Assembly (NCBI GenBank): GCA_002338615.1
Contig: DDIS01000040.1
Coordinates: 1 to 50,131, forward strand
Direction: 5' to 3'
Length of the DNA: 50,131 bases
From: Proteobacteria bacterium UBA1844
GTDB taxonomy: Bacteria; Pseudomonadota; Gammaproteobacteria; Steroidobacterales; Woeseiaceae
Shown: piece by piece, positions 24,901 to 32,222 of the stretch
How positions within the stretch are numbered: the first letter of the stretch is position 1
Layout: every line of letters begins with the position of its first letter
The notes under the pieces: model-generated
What the model was told of the DNA's origin: nothing
Databases searched by the model: none
The model's input: the letters and a program-made list of their open reading frames with translations, nothing else
Position numbers and translations under genes: made by a program

Positions 24901-25123
24901 AGAAACGCACTGCTGTTACGCCGACGTTGTCGCTTGCGGTCACTGTCAAAGTCACGGTTCGATTGACGGTGGCGGCGGGAGCTTGCACTGCCGCGACGGT
25001 CGGAGCGGTGGTATCCACCGCAGGAGGCGATGTGGACGAGCTCCCGCCACCACCGCAAGCTGCGTTGACAAGCAAAATCAGAAAGGACAGCCCTATGTGC
25101 GGTAATCTACCTGTGGTTGTCAT
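21965..25123 (-). CDS. CHRD-repeat lipoprotein with Ig-like and haem-binding domains
   Basis: A 1052-residue exported protein. A lipobox VNAAC (Cys23) predicts lipid anchoring. An Ig-like domain (about 35-130, TVTASDNVGVTAVRFFADGA) is followed by six CHRD domains of about 120 residues, each ending in a YVNVHSPANPGGEIRGQ-like strand (GE[I/L]RGQ seen six times). A second Ig-like domain and a C-terminal domain with ICSGCH (CX2CH) and a RMPQGG loop follow. The latter is a mono-haem c-type cytochrome or closely related domain. CHRD domains are known from chordin and bacterial surface proteins. GGGGAA precedes the start. A TGAACCTTTT element lies 85 bases upstream. It is probably on the outer surface. 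Confidence 0.88.
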   Translation of the reverse strand: MTTTGRLPHIGLSFLILLVNAACGGGGSSSTSPPAVDTTAPTVAAVQAPAATVNRTVTLTVTASDNVGVTAVRFFADGALLGSDSTAPFSIAWDTSGAAEGDHTLTAEADDAAGNVGTSAAATVTVQNMLVFSIAASGNEEVPVSDSQATAQADLTINVATGDMQGTLTTSGITATAAHIHDAFAGTNGPVLIPLDQDTVDPTIFTVPSGTGLDAAGVDRLLAGALYLNVHSAALPDGEIRGQLLPDGFVLRFSALTAAETVPQLKSSATGRAAITLDQASGAVAIHTQVSGLDDATEAHLHQAYAGATGPVLVGLTKDMTTAGHWFVEGAVLNATALSAFDNGQLYVNVHSPANPGGEIRGQVLPEGIVVLFAELSGAQEIPGLDSTATGLATLTLDEAALSLTVHVNTRGLDDASAAHLHNAFGGVNGPIEFDLTQDGSNPAHWSAEQHVLDAAQLAAVLSGSTYVNVHSPDNPGGEIRGQVIPDGIVFAFGRLDGSQEIPTVSTLARGTYAVTGNTAAGTVVAHVNTTGVDDATAAHLHDGYAGTNGPVVIGLTQDPGNVALWSATGVPVDAAQLAALSSGRYYANVHTSANPGGEIRGQVAPASIAVLFTAMNGVQEVPANASAANAVAASTVDLDTGTITLHVNATGADDATASHIHLGFAGQNGDVLIGLAQDAGNPGHWFVTDAPLDAGGMTSYRAGQLYVNLHTPAMPAGELRGQIAPPPVEVLFTDMSGDQEVPAVVSAATGIAASTVNRDTGALELHVNASGIDNATAAHIHTAPAGQNGPVLVALTQDTVNPGHWSVSTLLDMDALGDYKAGGLYVNAHTPANPDGEIRGQIAPPDASEFDNVDPIVTLTSPGSPVSGTVTLMADASDNQGVTVVRFLADGAIIGNDTTAPYSFDWDTTTAANGSITLTAEAEDAIGNTGVSADVIVTVQNVAAVTLGQIQSQVFSPICSGCHSGPTSSNLPSGMNLSSTNASFNALVNVASLQVGSLNRVTPNDPANSYLIRKLEGTQTVGARMPQGGPFLDQATIDMIKDWISDGAPNN

Positions 25124-25202
25124 TGGAATATTCCCCGGCCTTATTCGTTACTGGATCCTCGCTGGCGGAGGTCCGTATATGCCATGAGTGCACCCGGAGC
25201 CG

Positions 25203-25213
25203 AAAAAGGTTCA
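25203..25213 (-). promoter_or_regulatory. ECF-type -35-like element before the CHRD gene
   Basis: Read on the minus strand, TGAACCTTTTT stands about 85 bases before the CHRD start codon. It matches the two arms of the inverted repeat in the sigma-factor intergenic region. Sixteen bases after TGAACC comes GCACTC, comparable with CGACTT and CCACCC at the other sites. This suggests the same sigma factor reads all three. Confidence 0.55.
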
Positions 25214-25232
25214 AACTGTTGCGTCGATGGGA

Positions 25233-26321
25233 TCAAAAGAATCCATGCAACTCGACAAAAAAAACCTTGCGGTTTTGTGCGTCGACCTGTGGGATACCGT
25301 CATAAAGCCGATAACCAAGCCGCGTCTGCACAAACTGGATCGGCGAGTATTCCCAAACCAGGCTATAGCGAACCTGCTGGTCTTCGCTTATATCGTTATT
25401 GGGATCAAGAAAGTCATAACTGAGTTTTACGTTATGCTTGCCGTGGACTGTCCAGTTCGCTTCGAGCAATCCGGCGAACGCCTCGGTGCTGACACCGCTT
25501 GAAATATCATCACTGATTCGGTCAATTTCCGCCAACCACGCGACAGGCCCTGTTTTCAAACCACCAAAAAGCCCGAACATCGTGCGATCACCGAAATCAT
25601 CCTCATTGAGGTTTACGCTGATACCGGTGCGCCACATCGGCTGCACATAGCTGGAAACGAGGCTGACCTGGTTACCCGCGCTGTCTCGCCCCGCGCCGCT
25701 GCCATCGGTAACAGACGCAATTACTGACCAGGGGCCCGAGTTGTAGCCGCCTTGCAAGCCCCGATCGGTGGTGGCGAAGTTGATGCCGGTTGCCTGCCGA
25801 ACAAATGCCGTGTCGTCCTGGAGCCGCAGGCCGTACGGCAAGTAGAACTGGCCAGCGATCAAGTACCACCTGGTGTCTTTACTATTGAGTCGAAGGTAGA
25901 TCTCGCGATTCTCAAGATCGTTCGGCGAGAATTGCTCGTCGATGTACAGTGACAGCCTGTTGGGAATCAGGCTCGCCTCAAGATAAAGGGTGCCGCGATT
26001 AAAACTTGTGTCGGAGGTGCTGCTGCGACCCGGCGTGTCGGTGTCTACGAAACTGGCCCGCAGATCACCGCCAATGGACAACCATTTTGCCACCTCGCCG
26101 GTCCATAGCGCGCTATCGCCCCAACGACGTGCTGCCAGTTCAGACTGCGCGAACACATTGCCATACACCGTGCGTTTTCCACCGCCCGCCGGATTGCTAT
26201 GACAGTTTGCACACTGCATGCCTTTCTGCACCGCGAGGTAGGGTTCGGCCTGTACGGCTTGACCGAGACTTGTCAATACTAAGGCCGTCACAAGCGGCAC
26301 TATAAGTCTATAGCTCAGCAT
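25233..26321 (-). CDS. Fused mono-haem cytochrome c / outer-membrane beta-barrel (Cyc2-like layout)
   Basis: A 362-residue exported protein. The signal peptide ends near AVQA-EP (residue 25). It is followed at once by VQKGMQCANCHSNPAGGGKR, a CX2CH haem site (C37, C40, H41). The rest is amphipathic beta-strand sequence with turns (RLSLYIDEQFSPNDLENREI, then RWYLIAGQFYLPYGLRL) ending in a terminal Phe, as outer-membrane barrels do. A haem domain plugged into a porin is the layout of Cyc2 iron-oxidising proteins and related conduits. This one is somewhat shorter, so electron transfer across the outer membrane is an inference. It starts directly at the stop of the preceding lipoprotein gene (TAAATG). 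Confidence 0.75.
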   Translation of the reverse strand: MLSYRLIVPLVTALVLTSLGQAVQAEPYLAVQKGMQCANCHSNPAGGGKRTVYGNVFAQSELAARRWGDSALWTGEVAKWLSIGGDLRASFVDTDTPGRSSTSDTSFNRGTLYLEASLIPNRLSLYIDEQFSPNDLENREIYLRLNSKDTRWYLIAGQFYLPYGLRLQDDTAFVRQATGINFATTDRGLQGGYNSGPWSVIASVTDGSGAGRDSAGNQVSLVSSYVQPMWRTGISVNLNEDDFGDRTMFGLFGGLKTGPVAWLAEIDRISDDISSGVSTEAFAGLLEANWTVHGKHNVKLSYDFLDPNNDISEDQQVRYSLVWEYSPIQFVQTRLGYRLYDGIPQVDAQNRKVFFVELHGFF

Positions 26322-27518
26322 TTAGCGCTTCGCTCCGTTAGTGATCCATTCGCGTATATCGTCAATGAGGGCCTGGTCCAGTGCGCCACCACCAAGTGGC
26401 ATGCGTCCGCCGCTCGCAGCAGTGCCTTCGAGCTTTTGGACAAGGTAACTATTGTCCGGCTCCCCCGCGGCAACCCGGGACAGCGTGGGCTGCTGGATAC
26501 TCGCGACGCCAACAAGGTTGGCGAAGCTCGCCGTTGCGCTGGTCAGGTCCAGCCCGGATGGCAGGGCTGGACCTGACGGGCCTGTGTGACATCCGGACAC
26601 CGCGCAGTTCGGCGTGAAAACACTTGCTTGCAGCGCATTCAGCGACTCGGGGCTGGCTGGTATTTCGAGGGAAAAGCTTGCAGCAAAATCGCCGCCTGCA
26701 GTGCCGTCGCCGGATGGAAATGTTCCCGAGAATTCGCCATCGAGCGCATTGGCATCGAGATCCATGATGATCGAGGCACCGGTGCCCAGCAATCGAACCC
26801 GGTAGGAATCGTTCGTCAATGCAATTCCCGACAGCTGAAATGTTGCGCTTGTTGCAGCTTTATCGATGCTGCTTGCGGTGATACCCGTTTCGTTGCCCTC
26901 GCCGAAGCTTGCATCGCCACCGCTGCTTTCTAGCAGGAACGTCATCTCGTTAACCGTCGATACATCGAGTTCACGGTCAAACATGACACTTATATTGCCG
27001 GGCGCAGCAGCAAGTGCGCTGTCAGGCACGGGTGACATGGAAGTCACCCTGATCGGGTTTGAAGACGGTATCCGGTCGTCAATCGCACCGTCGCTGATCC
27101 ACTGCCGGATTATGTCAATCGAAGCCTGTTCCAGCGGCGGAGCACCCAACGGCATCTGTGCACCGACCGAGGCCGAGCCTTCCAGTTTTTGAATCAGATA
27201 ACTGCTGTCGGGGTCGCCCGGCGCCACCCGCAGTGTCGAGGACGACTCCGAACTCGCGACGTTGACGAGCATGCCGTAGCTATTCGCCCTGTCAAGACGC
27301 AAACCCTGGGGCGCTGCGGAGCCAAGATGACAACCGGTTATTGCACAATTTGGTTCGAAGACATTGGCCTGAATCTCAGAAAGGTTCGGCGCAAACGTAC
27401 CGGGCGGAAGCGCCGGCGGCAGACCACTGCCATCACCGCCAGTGCAAGAGGCAAACAAGAAGGTTGATAGCGTGACAAGGAAGCCGGCTTTGTTGCTTTT
27501 GCAGTGCGACGAGTCCAA
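26322..27518 (-). CDS. Exported lipoprotein with two CX4CH haem-type domains
   Basis: About 398 residues. The TTG at 27518 with GGAGAG 5 bases upstream is preferred. An ATG at 27629 keeps the frame but lies upstream of the likely promoter. A lipobox LFASC (Cys25) follows a hydrophobic stretch. Two copies of a cytochrome-like domain flank a central Big_5-type Ig-like domain (RVTSMSPVPDSALAAAPGNI). Each copy has VF.PNCA..GCH and ends with RMPLGG or QMPLGA. The Cys pairs are spaced CAITGCH and CAVSGCH, that is CX4CH. The homologous domain of the CHRD protein has CSGCH (CX2CH). It is the first gene of the cytochrome operon. Confidence 0.8.
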   Translation of the reverse strand: MDSSHCKSNKAGFLVTLSTFLFASCTGGDGSGLPPALPPGTFAPNLSEIQANVFEPNCAITGCHLGSAAPQGLRLDRANSYGMLVNVASSESSSTLRVAPGDPDSSYLIQKLEGSASVGAQMPLGAPPLEQASIDIIRQWISDGAIDDRIPSSNPIRVTSMSPVPDSALAAAPGNISVMFDRELDVSTVNEMTFLLESSGGDASFGEGNETGITASSIDKAATSATFQLSGIALTNDSYRVRLLGTGASIIMDLDANALDGEFSGTFPSGDGTAGGDFAASFSLEIPASPESLNALQASVFTPNCAVSGCHTGPSGPALPSGLDLTSATASFANLVGVASIQQPTLSRVAAGEPDNSYLVQKLEGTAASGGRMPLGGGALDQALIDDIREWITNGAKR

Positions 27519-27572
27519 TTTCTCTCCGTCATTATTCAGTTCCGATACTTGCTGTGGGTGGTCCTGGCCTCG

Positions 27573-27607
27573 GAAAAGGTTCACTTGGCGCAAAAATGAA
27601 CCTTTTC
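27573..27607. promoter_or_regulatory. Divergent promoter dyad between the cytochrome and sigma operons
   Basis: GAAAAGGTTCA, 13 bases, then TGAACCTTTTC form a perfect 11-bp inverted repeat midway between the lipoprotein and sigma-factor genes. Read outward, each arm is TGAACCTTTTC facing its gene, as expected of two back-to-back ECF promoters (-35 elements). At 16 bases after TGAACC stand CGACTT (plus) and CCACCC (minus), candidate -10 regions. It could also be an operator. Confidence 0.6.
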
Positions 27608-27677
27608 GTCGAAATACCCGACTTACCAATACGGTCAGGTGATTTCCGCAGAGCCTGAGGTGTGGTTGACTGCAAAT

Positions 27678-28271
27678 ATGAGCGTGGTGGAATCAAACAA
27701 ATCGAGCAGCGACAAGGCCGCGGTGGATGTGCTGCTCCTGCAGCGCGTTGCGAAGCGCGACCGCGGCGCATTCGAAGAACTATTTGAGATCTACCATCCG
27801 CGCCTGTTTTCGTTCTTGTTTCGATTGACGAGTTCGCACAGCGCGGCCGAGGAACTGGCCAACGATGTCTTGCTAACCTTGTGGAAAGATGCCGGGCGTT
27901 TCCGTGGCGCATCAAAGGTATCGACCTGGATATTTGGCATTGCGTACCGGCAGGCACTCGCCCACCTCAGAAAACACAGGTTTCAGGCACGATCGATCAG
28001 GGATGAAGACGCTATGGTCAGCGCGGGCGATGCTCGTCTTGAACGCGAAGACTGGGTTCGTCAGGGCATCGACACATTGCCGGCAAAACAGAAGCTCACT
28101 GTAATGCTGGTATATTTTCTGGGGCTGACGTGTGAGGAGACGGCAACGGCGAGCGGCGTTCCCGTGAGTACCGTGAAGACACGCATGTTTCATGCGCGGA
28201 AAAATCTGAAGGAATATCTGACTGCGAGTGGCATTCCTGAAGATCGGAGAAAGGAATTCTTGAATGAATAG
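27678..28271 (+). CDS. ECF-subfamily RNA polymerase sigma factor
   Basis: About 197 residues. Region 2 is at FEELFEIYHPRLFSFLFRLT, then AEELANDVLLTLWKDAGRFR (the core-binding and -10 helix) and STWIFGIAYRQALAHLRKH. Region 4 is at LPAKQKLTVMLVYFLGLTCE, then ETATASGVPVSTVKTRMFHARKNL (the HTH reading the -35). The start is unresolved: ATG 27678, TTG 27666 (GAGG just upstream) and ATG 27639 are all in frame. The later starts are preferred because the likely promoter lies at 27597-27624. Its end overlaps the anti-sigma gene by 8 bases. It is likely autoregulated through the TGAACC element. Confidence 0.9.
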   Translation: MSVVESNKSSSDKAAVDVLLLQRVAKRDRGAFEELFEIYHPRLFSFLFRLTSSHSAAEELANDVLLTLWKDAGRFRGASKVSTWIFGIAYRQALAHLRKHRFQARSIRDEDAMVSAGDARLEREDWVRQGIDTLPAKQKLTVMLVYFLGLTCEETATASGVPVSTVKTRMFHARKNLKEYLTASGIPEDRRKEFLNE

Positions 28272-28914
28272 CTCAACTCGAATCCGGAATTGCAACGAGC
28301 TCCGCAGAAACATTCCGTGGTACTTGAACGGGACGCTTGCCGATAAGGCAGCAGTGATTCTACGTGAGCATTTGCAAAACTGTAGCGATTGTCAGGCGGA
28401 CTTCGCAATACACGCGGAAATGCGCGCATCTGTGCTCGGTCGTGAATTGGCACCTTTAAAACCTGTGACCCGGGCCGAAGACATCATTGGTGATGATACT
28501 CACGGTGTGGGGAAGTTGTCCGGCGCCCGGTCGTTTACTTCGCGCAGGGTCGCGGTTGCTGCCAGTATCGCGATTTTTGGCGTAGTTCTTATAGTGGCGC
28601 TGTATCCGGAAAATGATGCCGACGTTGGCAATCAACTATTTCAAACGGCGACCTCGGAGGGGTCGACGGACGGCATCGACTACGTATTGCAACTGCAGTT
28701 CGAGAGGTCCGTTGCCGAATCCGAACGAGCCAGGATTGCGGCGCAGCTCAACGGCGCAGTGAAGTGGGCGGTCAACGACAAAGGTGTTTACGAGGTGCAC
28801 ATAAAGCTTGCCGCGCCAACGCTGCAGGGTTTGAAGAAATACGAAGAGCATGCGGAGGCGTTGACAGGCGTACAATCTGCGAAGTTCACCGCGCTCCAGT
28901 TGCCCATGAGGTAA
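28264..28914 (+). CDS. Membrane-anchored zinc-type anti-sigma factor
   Basis: A 216-residue protein. The N-terminal cytoplasmic ZAS domain has IPWYLNGTL and REHLQNCSDCQAD (the HxxxCxxC motif). One transmembrane helix (VAVAASIAIFGVVLIVALYP, about residues 95-115) separates it from a periplasmic C-terminal domain (about 135-216). Such proteins sequester the cognate ECF sigma factor until an envelope signal releases it. The gene overlaps the sigma gene by 8 bases. The following subtilisin-like gene starts 5 bases after its stop, so all three form one operon. The periplasmic part has no recognised sensor motif. Confidence 0.87.
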   Translation: MNSSTRIRNCNELRRNIPWYLNGTLADKAAVILREHLQNCSDCQADFAIHAEMRASVLGRELAPLKPVTRAEDIIGDDTHGVGKLSGARSFTSRRVAVAASIAIFGVVLIVALYPENDADVGNQLFQTATSEGSTDGIDYVLQLQFERSVAESERARIAAQLNGAVKWAVNDKGVYEVHIKLAAPTLQGLKKYEEHAEALTGVQSAKFTALQLPMR

Positions 28915-28919
28915 ATGCC

Positions 28920-30161
28920 ATGCGGACGCTGAAAATTGCGCTGGCGCTTGTTCTTGTTTCCTTTTCAATAATGGCGGCGGCAAAAGAACTGCCGGACCCA
29001 ACACGCGACATCCTGGTTACATTTGATAATGACTCGGCGCCCACCGCGAGCGCTGGCCTCGGCCCTCCGTATTCGCGCCGCAAGAGCTATACAGTTGCGC
29101 GGCAGGTGCGCCATGACGCTGCGGACATTGCCAGAATATATTCGCTTGAAACGATCGAACACTGGCCGATTCGGTCTTTGTCCGTTTATTGCTTCGTCTT
29201 TCGTGTGCCGGAGGGCACGGATCGGCAATCAATTATCGACAGCTTGAGTTTCGATGTTCGAGTTGAATCCGCGCAGCCTTTGCAAAGTTTTGAGACCGGC
29301 ATGACCAAAGCAACCAACTATGATGATACCTATGCAAATCTGCAATACGGGTTGGATGTCCTTGGTATAGCGGCGGCGCACCGGACAACCCGAGGTGCCG
29401 GGGTACGGATCGCAATTGTTGATAGCAACGTCGACCAGAACCACGAAGACCTCTTGGGCCGAATTGGACAGGTTCGCGAATTTCTGATCAAGGGCCAGTC
29501 GGTCGATCGAAATCATGGTACCGCCGTTGCCAGCGTTATCGGGGCCCGAACAAACAATGCATTGGGTATTGTCGGCATCGCGCCGGAGGCAACCCTGGAG
29601 TCGTTCGTCTCGTGTTGGAGTGGCGGCGCTGGCAAACCCGCGGTCTGCGACTCTTTCTCACTGTCGAAAGCCCTTGATGCTGTACTCGAAGATCCGCCGC
29701 AGGTGCTGAATCTCAGTTTGAATGGGCCGCACGATCCATTGCTGGAACGTCTGATTCAGCGAGCACTGGATAGCGGGGTAATTGTTGTTGCCGCCGTGTC
29801 GAGCGAGTCGGATCAACGCGCCGGGTTTCCGTCGAGTCTGCAGCATGTAATTGGAGTTGGAACGACACCAACGGATGGTCCGTCGTCTGATTCACCGGGC
29901 AATGGCTTGTTCGCTCCTGGAACCGGCATCCTCGTTGCGACGCCAAAAAATCAGTACGAATTTCGTTCGGGTAGCTCACTGGCAGCAGCACATGTAAGCG
30001 GCGTCGTTGCTTTGCTGCTTTCGATAGCGCCGGAAAGCTCGCCTGATTCTATCAGCGCTATCCTGCATCGCTCGCAGATATCGGAGTCCGGGTCGAGAAT
30101 ATCGATCAACGCATGTGACGCGCTGAACCTGGTCGGTTCATCGCAACATTGCGGTGACTAG
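28920..30161 (+). CDS. Exported S8 (subtilisin-like) serine protease homologue
   Basis: A 413-residue protein with a signal peptide (MRTLKIALALVLVSF, cut near MAAA-KE). The catalytic triad is present: D168 in IAIVDSNVDQNHED, H199 in RNHGTAVASVIGA and S353 in SGSSLAAAHVSGV. The oxyanion-hole Asn, normally in an AAAGN-type motif, is replaced by the sequence VAAVSSES, so activity may be altered. Residues 30-120 resemble a propeptide/inhibitor-like domain. It lies 5 bases after the anti-sigma gene, so a role in processing the anti-sigma factor or the surface cytochromes is conceivable, but this is inference. The start is the ATG directly behind the anti-sigma stop. Confidence 0.83.
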   Translation: MRTLKIALALVLVSFSIMAAAKELPDPTRDILVTFDNDSAPTASAGLGPPYSRRKSYTVARQVRHDAADIARIYSLETIEHWPIRSLSVYCFVFRVPEGTDRQSIIDSLSFDVRVESAQPLQSFETGMTKATNYDDTYANLQYGLDVLGIAAAHRTTRGAGVRIAIVDSNVDQNHEDLLGRIGQVREFLIKGQSVDRNHGTAVASVIGARTNNALGIVGIAPEATLESFVSCWSGGAGKPAVCDSFSLSKALDAVLEDPPQVLNLSLNGPHDPLLERLIQRALDSGVIVVAAVSSESDQRAGFPSSLQHVIGVGTTPTDGPSSDSPGNGLFAPGTGILVATPKNQYEFRSGSSLAAAHVSGVVALLLSIAPESSPDSISAILHRSQISESGSRISINACDALNLVGSSQHCGD

Positions 30162-30170
30162 GCGCGGCAT

Positions 30171-30887
30171 TCAAAAAGGAATCTGAATCTTCAGCACGAG
30201 TCGGGATTTTGCCCGGTCCGGCGTACTCACGATTGGTACCCATCGGTCCGTACCGTACGCTCGCAGGTCGATATCCGCCCACCGCAACGAAGCCGTGATA
30301 CCCATTTGCCAATACCAGTAGGAATGGCCAGTCAGGCTTGATGTATCGTAATTGCCGGCACCCCCACCGATCGCCCACATGTCGCCGACAGGCCATTCCG
30401 CGTAGAGCTCAACATTCGTTGCCGAGTTGCCGCTGTTGTAGAGATCCGGCGAATAGGCAAAGTCGAGCCACATGCGATCCTTAAAAGCAGCGCCCAATGA
30501 AAACTCCAGGTAATCGTAGTCAAAATAGCCTGATTGCCCAGGGTAGTCATAGGCCACCGCGCTTGCCGAGAGTTGCCACGTATCCGAGACGTCAAGTGCG
30601 TACCCGACATAGTAATTTAGCTCTATATCTCTTTGTGCCACCGTGCCGTTGCTGATGTCGATCGTAGAGCCCCACGCACCCAGGAAAAAACCACTTCCGA
30701 AGCTAAAATCAGCGGCAATCTGCAGCGCAGGATCGCCATCGCTTTGCGTGACGCCACGCTTCACGTAATCGGTCGTCAGGGCGCCATAGCCATTGAATTC
30801 GGCAGCCGTCGAGCCCGGACTGGTGAAAACCAGGGTAACAAACAGTGAACTGGACAGCAGCCTGGCGCTGTGAGTTTTGGTTCGCAT
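30171..30887 (-). CDS. TorF-family putative porin
   Basis: A 238-residue outer-membrane protein of the TIGR02001 (TorF) type. A signal peptide (LLSSSLFVTLVFTSPGSTAA) is followed by FNGYGALTTDYVKRGVTQSDGDPALQ, the characteristic first strands. About ten amphipathic strands follow, and the chain ends in IQIPF with the terminal Phe typical of barrels. Substrate unknown. It converges with the S8 protease gene and lies 162 bases from pobA. No operon partner is visible. Confidence 0.85.
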   Translation of the reverse strand: MRTKTHSARLLSSSLFVTLVFTSPGSTAAEFNGYGALTTDYVKRGVTQSDGDPALQIAADFSFGSGFFLGAWGSTIDISNGTVAQRDIELNYYVGYALDVSDTWQLSASAVAYDYPGQSGYFDYDYLEFSLGAAFKDRMWLDFAYSPDLYNSGNSATNVELYAEWPVGDMWAIGGGAGNYDTSSLTGHSYWYWQMGITASLRWADIDLRAYGTDRWVPIVSTPDRAKSRLVLKIQIPF

Positions 30888-31049
30888 GATGCCGTATTCT
30901 ACAAGGCTGGGACTGCAATTTTGGCGACAATATTTCGCGCGGTGTGCCGTGGCAGGTAACAGGCACTGAAGTGGACGAATCTATCCGCCGACGACTGCAC
31001 GTCGGGCTCCCAGTGACATACCCGAAGGGTTGCAGCTATTCTGACGCAG

Positions 31050-32222
31050 TCAATACGCCAACCCGGCGTAATTTTCGGCCAAGGCAGTCTGGGCGGCCCT
31101 GGAGCTTTTCAGGTAGTCGAATTCAGCTGCCCTCAGGCGCTGTTCAAATTTGTTTTGGTTCGGAAAGAAATGGAGTAGCTGGGTCATCCACCAGGAAAAC
31201 CGCTCGGCCTTCCATACCCTTGCCAAAGCAGTCGCGGAATAATTAATCAGACCAGTATCGTCGTTCTGATTGAAAAAGCGAATTAACGCGTGGGACAGGT
31301 AATACACGTCTGACGCGGCAAGGTTGAGCCCTTTTGCCCCGGTCGGCGGAACGATATGCGCCGCATCACCTGCAAGAAACAGGCGATGCCATGACATTGG
31401 CTCACTCACAAAACTACGCAATGGCGCAATGGACTTCTCAATAGTCGGGCCGGTAATCAGGGATTCGGCGACGTCCGTTGGCAAGCGTGACTTCAACACG
31501 TCCCAGAAACGATCGTCACTCCAGTCGGCGACGTCGTCGTCGATTGGACACTGCACGTAGTAGCGACTCAAAGCCCTTGAGCGCAAAGAGCACAATGCAA
31601 ACCCGGATTCATGTCCGGCATAAATGAGTTCTTCAGCGACAGGCGGAGTTTCCGTGAGGATGCCAAGCCAACCGAAAGGGTAGACCAATTCATAATCGTG
31701 CCGGACCGTAACTGGCATCGCTTGCCGGCTCGGCCCGTGAAATCCATCGCAGCCGGCGATAAATTGTGCCGAGATCCGGTGTTTTTTTTCGTTCGCCTCG
31801 AACGTTATATACGGTGCGTCTGTGTCCAATTCGTGCAACTCAACACCCTCAGCGTCGTGAAAAATTCTGGTACCGGCCGCATCCAGTGCATCGTAGAGAT
31901 CTCGCGTTACTTCAGTCTGCCCGTACACCGTGACGCTCTTGCCATCGGTGAGTTTATCCATGTCAATGCGACAAACGTCGTCGTGAAAAGCAATGTCAAA
32001 TCGCCGATGGACTTCCCCGACTGCTTGCAAGCGGCTGTCAACTTCAGCTTCGTGCAGCAAATCGACGAGACCCTGTTCAAGTACGCCTGCCCGTATGCGG
32101 CTTAAAACGTATTCGCGCGAACGACGTTCGATGACGACGCAATCAATATCGTTCAACTGCAACAGACGTGCCAGGAGAAGACCGGCAGGGCCGCCGCCAA
32201 TGATGACGACAGATGTTTTCAC
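31050..32222 (-). CDS. pobA: 4-Hydroxybenzoate 3-monooxygenase
   Basis: A FAD-dependent class A hydroxylase converting 4-hydroxybenzoate and NAD(P)H to protocatechuate. The 390-residue length is standard. The N-terminal FAD motif is IIGGGPAGLLLARLL. RIRAGVLEQGLVDLL, the DG motif (FIAGCDGFHGPSR) and the GD motif (FLAGDAAHIVPPTGAKGLN) are all present. Its start overlaps the end of ligC by 4 bases. It is the last gene of the minus-strand arm ligJABC-pobA and feeds protocatechuate into the pathway encoded next to it. Confidence 0.95.
   Translation of the reverse strand: MKTSVVIIGGGPAGLLLARLLQLNDIDCVVIERRSREYVLSRIRAGVLEQGLVDLLHEAEVDSRLQAVGEVHRRFDIAFHDDVCRIDMDKLTDGKSVTVYGQTEVTRDLYDALDAAGTRIFHDAEGVELHELDTDAPYITFEANEKKHRISAQFIAGCDGFHGPSRQAMPVTVRHDYELVYPFGWLGILTETPPVAEELIYAGHESGFALCSLRSRALSRYYVQCPIDDDVADWSDDRFWDVLKSRLPTDVAESLITGPTIEKSIAPLRSFVSEPMSWHRLFLAGDAAHIVPPTGAKGLNLAASDVYYLSHALIRFFNQNDDTGLINYSATALARVWKAERFSWWMTQLLHFFPNQNKFEQRLRAAEFDYLKSSRAAQTALAENYAGLAY

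Noticed and set aside
24263..25105. Plus-strand open frame of 280 codons
   Set aside because: Antisense shadow of the CHRD lipoprotein, made open by its repeated codon pattern.
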